DNA from: Anaerolineales bacterium UBA6055
GTDB lineage: Bacteria > Chloroflexota > Anaerolineae > Aggregatilineales > Phototrophicaceae
Direction of reading: 5' to 3'
DNA length: 64,000 bases
NCBI GenBank assembly: GCA_002428985.1
Contig: DIYL01000047.1
Span: forward strand, 248,001 to 312,000
Made by a program: the position numbers and the translations under genes. The notes beneath the pieces are model-generated. The model was given only the letters and a program-made list of their open reading frames with translations. It made no database searches and was not told the origin of the DNA. How positions within the stretch are numbered: position 1 is the first letter of the stretch; every line of letters begins with the position of its first letter. Below, one piece after another: positions 60,579 to 64,000 of the stretch.

Positions 60579-61225
60579 ACACTAAGAAAAATCGGCAACC
60601 CTTTCTACGACGCGGATTTGTCATCAGTTGGATGATTGGCACGACGATGACATGGATTGTCGGCATGATACTCGCGTTCATTTTGATGGTTGGTGTTTTT
60701 ATTATGATGGCAGGTGGGGAAGATGTCTTATCAGAGACGACTGGTATGTCTATTATTCTCTATGTCTTGATTTTGCCAGCAGGGGTGATGATGGGACTTA
60801 GCCAGCAATCTACCCTCAAAGAACACCTCGGTTTAAATGTAAGCCACTGGTGGTGGGTCACAGCGCTTTCATGGTCGATCGGATTATTTTTGGCGGTCAA
60901 TATCGTCACAACCCTAGAGGCGATGCTCTTCCCGAACTTAGATGCACCGCAATGGTTCACTATCATCTGGATTACAATTGTGACCGCCGTACCAGCATAC
61001 GCGCAATCGTGGTTGCTCAGTAAACATCTTTCCCAAACGTGGGTGTATGCGTTGGCAGGCATCGTCGCGGGGTTGATCTGTGGGGCGGTCTTGCGTGATC
61101 AAACCATGAGCTTCTGGGTGTTTGCACCGATTATCTTTGGCGGATTATCGGCAACCGTCTTGATGTGGTTGACGTCACCAACAACCGGAAAAATGAGTGT
61201 GACGGATAAGGTCAAACCTAACTAA
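60575..61225 (+). CDS. Small polytopic membrane protein coupled to the P450
   Basis: 216 residues with about six membrane helices (starting FVISWMIGTTMTWIVGMILA, ending PIIFGGLSATVLMWL). The N-terminus is basic. The four-base overlap with the P450 gene indicates co-translation, but the sequence does not look like a redox partner: there are no Cys clusters or nucleotide motifs. It may anchor or transport the P450 product; this is inference from linkage. Confidence 0.75.
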   Translation: MNTKKNRQPFLRRGFVISWMIGTTMTWIVGMILAFILMVGVFIMMAGGEDVLSETTGMSIILYVLILPAGVMMGLSQQSTLKEHLGLNVSHWWWVTALSWSIGLFLAVNIVTTLEAMLFPNLDAPQWFTIIWITIVTAVPAYAQSWLLSKHLSQTWVYALAGIVAGLICGAVLRDQTMSFWVFAPIIFGGLSATVLMWLTSPTTGKMSVTDKVKPN

Positions 61226-61246
61226 GTTAGGGCGGAATAAAAAATC

Positions 61247-61606
61247 ATGAGCTTGCGTTTTTATACGGATACGCATATTCCTAAACAAGTTGCGATTCAA
61301 TTACGTGCTAAAGATATTGAAGTTATCCGTTGTGAAGAAGTTGGATTAGCGGAAGCTGATGATGAGGTTCATTTTCAATATGCAATTGATAATGAATTAT
61401 GCCTCATCACAAAAGATGATGATTTCTTGCGTTTACATGCAATTCATGTCGAAAGTAATAAGCGACATGATGGTATCTTTTTCAGCCGTAAACGAGAAAG
61501 TCCAGCAATTGGCGAGATTGTCAAATCTTGTACCGAATATTATGATTTAATTGAGGCAGAAGCAGGAAGTAAATCCGACTTATTTAACGCAATTATATTT
61601 ATCTAG
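61247..61606 (+). CDS. DUF5615 PIN-like protein (toxin-like)
   Basis: 119 residues. The start FYTDTHIPKQVAIQLRAKDI and the acidic D-D motif in LITKDDDFLRLH fit the DUF5615 family, which has a PIN-domain fold and is treated as a putative ribonuclease toxin. It is followed after nine bases by a DUF433 protein, the usual partner. ATG 61247 behind GGCGGA. Confidence 0.85.
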   Translation: MSLRFYTDTHIPKQVAIQLRAKDIEVIRCEEVGLAEADDEVHFQYAIDNELCLITKDDDFLRLHAIHVESNKRHDGIFFSRKRESPAIGEIVKSCTEYYDLIEAEAGSKSDLFNAIIFI

Positions 61607-61614
61607 GAAGCTAT

Positions 61615-61920
61615 ATGGAAGTTATCAAGCACATCATCATGGTGGATGGACAGGCAAGAATTCGGCGTAAACCTCATATCAAAGCCAAAATGGTTGCTCG
61701 TCTATATATTTGGGAAAAGCAATCGATTACGTCAGTGGTCGATCAATATGATCTGACAGCAAGTGAAGTCCATTCAGCTATCGCCTACTACTATGACAAT
61801 CAAGAAATTTTAGATGCCGAGTATAATCAAGCTATTGCTGATGTGTCACAGGATGTCATGACCCTCGATAAACTCAAACAAAAGATAGCCAAACGTCAAC
61901 AAAACGATGATCATGAATAG
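61615..61920 (+). CDS. DUF433 protein (antitoxin-like)
   Basis: 101 residues, ATG 61615 behind AGGAAG. It has the DUF433 features GQARIRRKPHIKAKMVARLY, then a helix-turn-helix-like SVVDQYDLTASEVHSAIAYY. DUF433 proteins pair with DUF5615 proteins in toxin-antitoxin-like modules, in which the DUF433 member is the presumed antitoxin and DNA-binding repressor. Order here is toxin first. Confidence 0.85.
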   Translation: MEVIKHIIMVDGQARIRRKPHIKAKMVARLYIWEKQSITSVVDQYDLTASEVHSAIAYYYDNQEILDAEYNQAIADVSQDVMTLDKLKQKIAKRQQNDDHE

Positions 61921-61951
61921 ATTTGCTCCAGCCTATTCTGGTTAACGAATC

Positions 61952-63424
61952 ATGTGGTCAAAATGGGTTAAGCCCGCTTATGATAGCCTCAGTTGGGATT
62001 ATTGGTTCGGACAAGTCGATGCCCGTCCATTAGGCGTCTTTCGGATTGCATTTTCGCTGATTCTGCTCAAAGATGCGATTTATCATCTGCTTTTGGGTGT
62101 GCAATTTTATGCCGCTGATGGCATTGCCCCACGTCATGTCATCACCGTATATGATCGCGATTGGCGTTGGTCGCTCATGGATTACATCGGGGCAGATTGG
62201 CAAATTACGCTATTTTTCTTGCTCTGGATTATGGTGTTGGTCGCCCTCTTACTCGGTTATCGTACCCGCTGGATGACCATACTCAATTGGATCATTATCC
62301 TTTCCATCCATGAACGCAATGTCTATATGCTCAACGGTGCTGATACCGTCATGCGCGTAATGAGTTTCTGGATTATGTTTTTACCATTGGGGCGTGCATA
62401 TGCGCTAGATCGTTTGCGTAAGCCCGATTTACCACTGACAACGTTTGCTTTTCCGTTGCGGATTGTACAATTGCAATTTGCATTCATCTATCTATCGACC
62501 TTTATTATGAAAGTACATGGCGATGCATGGCTTGATGGATCAGCCGTCTATTATGCGTTGCAGTTGCGTGGTTTCACCCATCCGATAGCCGACTGGGTTT
62601 TGAATACTGCGCCCTATCTTTTCTTCCAAATAGCGACTACTTTCACATTTATTGCTGAAGGCGCGTTTTTTATCTTGATGTTTATACCATTTGGGCAACC
62701 CCGCTTAAAATTGATCGGTTTGCTGGCGATGGGGTCAGTCCATGTCGGGATCGCAATTCTGATGGCTATCCCTAATTTCTCGCTTGTTATGCTGGCATGT
62801 TATCTCTTATTTTTTGAAGGTAAGTGGCTTGTATGGCTCACAAGGCGACGATTCGCCCAATATCAATTTGCTGATATACCGTCACTATCGCCAGCCCTGC
62901 CGATGACCAAACGACGCATTGCCTTAGTTTTACTACTCGGCAGTTTGTTGTTTACAGTCTATGCCTATAATTTCTGGTTTATGCGCCCTGCTGAAGAACC
63001 CCTCGGACCACCTATTAGCGATGTCCAATTACAAACGGTGCAACTGCTTGGATTATGGCAAATCTGGGATATGTTCGCACCGAATCCATTTCCGACTGAT
63101 GGCGGTATGCTCATCAATGGGACATATGATAATGGGCAGACACTCGAACTGCGTACAGGACTCACAGATAGTGATCGTCTGCCTCGTTTTTATTTTGGGG
63201 TGGGGACACGCTGGAAGAAATACGACGAGAACCTATACTATAGTTGGCTTACCGATTTGATGGATAGCCAAGCGCGTTATTATTGTAGAACGCTCAATAT
63301 TGGCGACCCTGATAAACATCTGCTCCAAGTCGAATTTGTTTATCGTTTTCGACAAGTCAATGACTATGATGCACCGCGCAATCCCTATCGTGATCAACCT
63401 TTATGGACAATAGTGTGTGAATGA
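61952..63424 (+). CDS. HTTM-domain membrane protein
   Basis: 490 residues. Its N-terminal 300 residues have about eight membrane helices in the pattern of the HTTM (vitamin-K-dependent carboxylase N-terminal-like) family: GVFRIAFSLILLKDAIYHLL, then IHERNVYMLNGADTVMRVMS. A C-terminal soluble domain (LWQIWDMFAPNPFPTDGGML; LRTGLTDSDRLPRFYFGVGT) ends with a Cys near the terminus (YYCRTLNIGDPD). HTTM proteins of bacteria have no settled role. Follows the toxin-like pair by 31 bases. Confidence 0.85.
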   Translation: MWSKWVKPAYDSLSWDYWFGQVDARPLGVFRIAFSLILLKDAIYHLLLGVQFYAADGIAPRHVITVYDRDWRWSLMDYIGADWQITLFFLLWIMVLVALLLGYRTRWMTILNWIIILSIHERNVYMLNGADTVMRVMSFWIMFLPLGRAYALDRLRKPDLPLTTFAFPLRIVQLQFAFIYLSTFIMKVHGDAWLDGSAVYYALQLRGFTHPIADWVLNTAPYLFFQIATTFTFIAEGAFFILMFIPFGQPRLKLIGLLAMGSVHVGIAILMAIPNFSLVMLACYLLFFEGKWLVWLTRRRFAQYQFADIPSLSPALPMTKRRIALVLLLGSLLFTVYAYNFWFMRPAEEPLGPPISDVQLQTVQLLGLWQIWDMFAPNPFPTDGGMLINGTYDNGQTLELRTGLTDSDRLPRFYFGVGTRWKKYDENLYYSWLTDLMDSQARYYCRTLNIGDPDKHLLQVEFVYRFRQVNDYDAPRNPYRDQPLWTIVCE

Positions 63425-63491
63425 AAAGGATGAATACGTAGGCCAACTTGTTAGACTGTTATCTAATTGATTATGAGATTGAGGCAACGTT

Positions 63492-63980
63492 ATGAAGCTT
63501 GATGACATTAAATTTATGTACAAATATAACGACTGGGCGAATGAGCGCATTTTAAAGACCACTGAACAGGTTACGGTGGAACAGTTTACTATACACAATA
63601 ATCTCTCTTGGGGTAGCTTACGCGGAACATTAGTGCATATGTTAGATACAGAATGGGCTTGGCGTATGTTGCTTCAACACCGTAAAAATGTTGATCTCAT
63701 GAACGAAAAAGATTTTCCTAATCTCGCTTCATTACGCAAACCTTGGAATGAAGAAAAAATTGCCATGTCAGATTATCTCAATAGCCTAACTGATGATGAT
63801 ATGCATGAACATATTAAACATATTGATCAAAGCTCAAATAAGAACGCACTCTGGCATTATTTGTGGCATGTTGTTAATCATGGTGGGCAACATCGTAGCG
63901 AATGCGCTATGATTCTGACTGCTTTTGGATATTCTCCTGGTGAGTTAGATATTACTGAATATCTAAAAAATGGTGACTAG
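63492..63980 (+). CDS. DinB-family four-helix protein (copy 2)
   Basis: 162 residues, ATG 63492 behind GAGG. Four-helix bundle: KYNDWANERILKTTEQ at the start, LRGTLVHMLDTEWAWRMLLQ (His near 50) and ALWHYLWHVVNHGGQHRSEC (His near 127-137), which is the metal site of DinB/YfiT enzymes. It differs from the DinB protein at 51259 in length of loops. Last gene of the window; probably its own transcript. Confidence 0.88.
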   Translation: MKLDDIKFMYKYNDWANERILKTTEQVTVEQFTIHNNLSWGSLRGTLVHMLDTEWAWRMLLQHRKNVDLMNEKDFPNLASLRKPWNEEKIAMSDYLNSLTDDDMHEHIKHIDQSSNKNALWHYLWHVVNHGGQHRSECAMILTAFGYSPGELDITEYLKNGD

Positions 63981-64000
63981 TGTCAAGATTTTGTTTATAA

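Noticed and set aside
1..64000. tRNA, rRNA, transposase, integrase and CRISPR-cas genes
   Set aside because: I looked for cloverleaf ends, T-loop motifs, regular repeats and transposase-like frames and saw none. A tRNAscan run would be needed to be certain.

Overview
The window is chromosomal DNA from a low-to-medium GC (roughly mid-40s %) environmental bacterium, most likely a Chloroflexota (Anaerolineae-like) genome. This is an inference from gene content: STAND ATPases with BTAD or LuxR domains, LysM proteins with Pro/Thr-rich linkers, YfhO and other large membrane proteins, HTTM, DUF6745 and CIA30 families, several DinB proteins, and proteins carrying the LQR-x-x-GN motif seen on cargo of extracellular contractile injection systems (eCIS). 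There is no rRNA, tRNA, CRISPR array, phage module or transposase that I can support.

Layout. 0-8 kb: a sulfurtransferase broken by an in-frame TAG, a small XRE regulator locus, a DoxX-like protein, a signalling operon (cyclic-nucleotide-domain histidine kinase plus two tandem receiver proteins), a ykkC-class (probably guanidine-I) riboswitch ahead of an EamA transporter, and a decayed gene. 8-12 kb: two tandem paralogues with the eCIS-cargo motif and a C-terminal half that looks like a eukaryotic RGS domain, then a lipoprotein and an ATP-grasp enzyme. 12-20 kb, nearly all minus strand: five stand-alone receiver proteins, a membrane histidine kinase with a very acidic extracytoplasmic loop, and two leucine-rich-repeat membrane proteins. 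20-31 kb: membrane proteins, a third protein with the cargo motif, two large polytopic proteins (one YfhO), and a TPR-S41 protease-like protein. 31-36 kb: small detoxification or polyketide-type genes (SDR, metallo-beta-lactamase fold, SRPBCC, SnoaL-like) under MerR and TetR regulators with clear palindromic operators. 36-44 kb: three large STAND regulators. 43-48 kb: conserved housekeeping genes recN and nadK around a B-box zinc-finger membrane protein. 48-64 kb: transport, envelope and LysM proteins, a P450, a DUF5615/DUF433 toxin-antitoxin-like pair, HTTM and DinB proteins.

Recurring theme. The region is shaped by tandem duplication: twin receiver proteins, twin cargo-like proteins, twin LRR proteins, twin LuxR-STAND proteins (the upstream copy still trails a scrap of the recN 3' end), and a duplicated MBL/SRPBCC block that left truncated copies. 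A family of intergenic repeats (a hairpin often with a UUCG-type loop, followed by a conserved tail of about 55 bp) is scattered over 6-22 kb, nearly always in the same orientation.

The most interesting candidates for new biology are the RGS-like cargo pair, the riboswitch-EamA unit, the receiver-only phosphorelay cluster with LRR proteins, the N-terminal LuxR-STAND regulators, and the unnamed repeat family.
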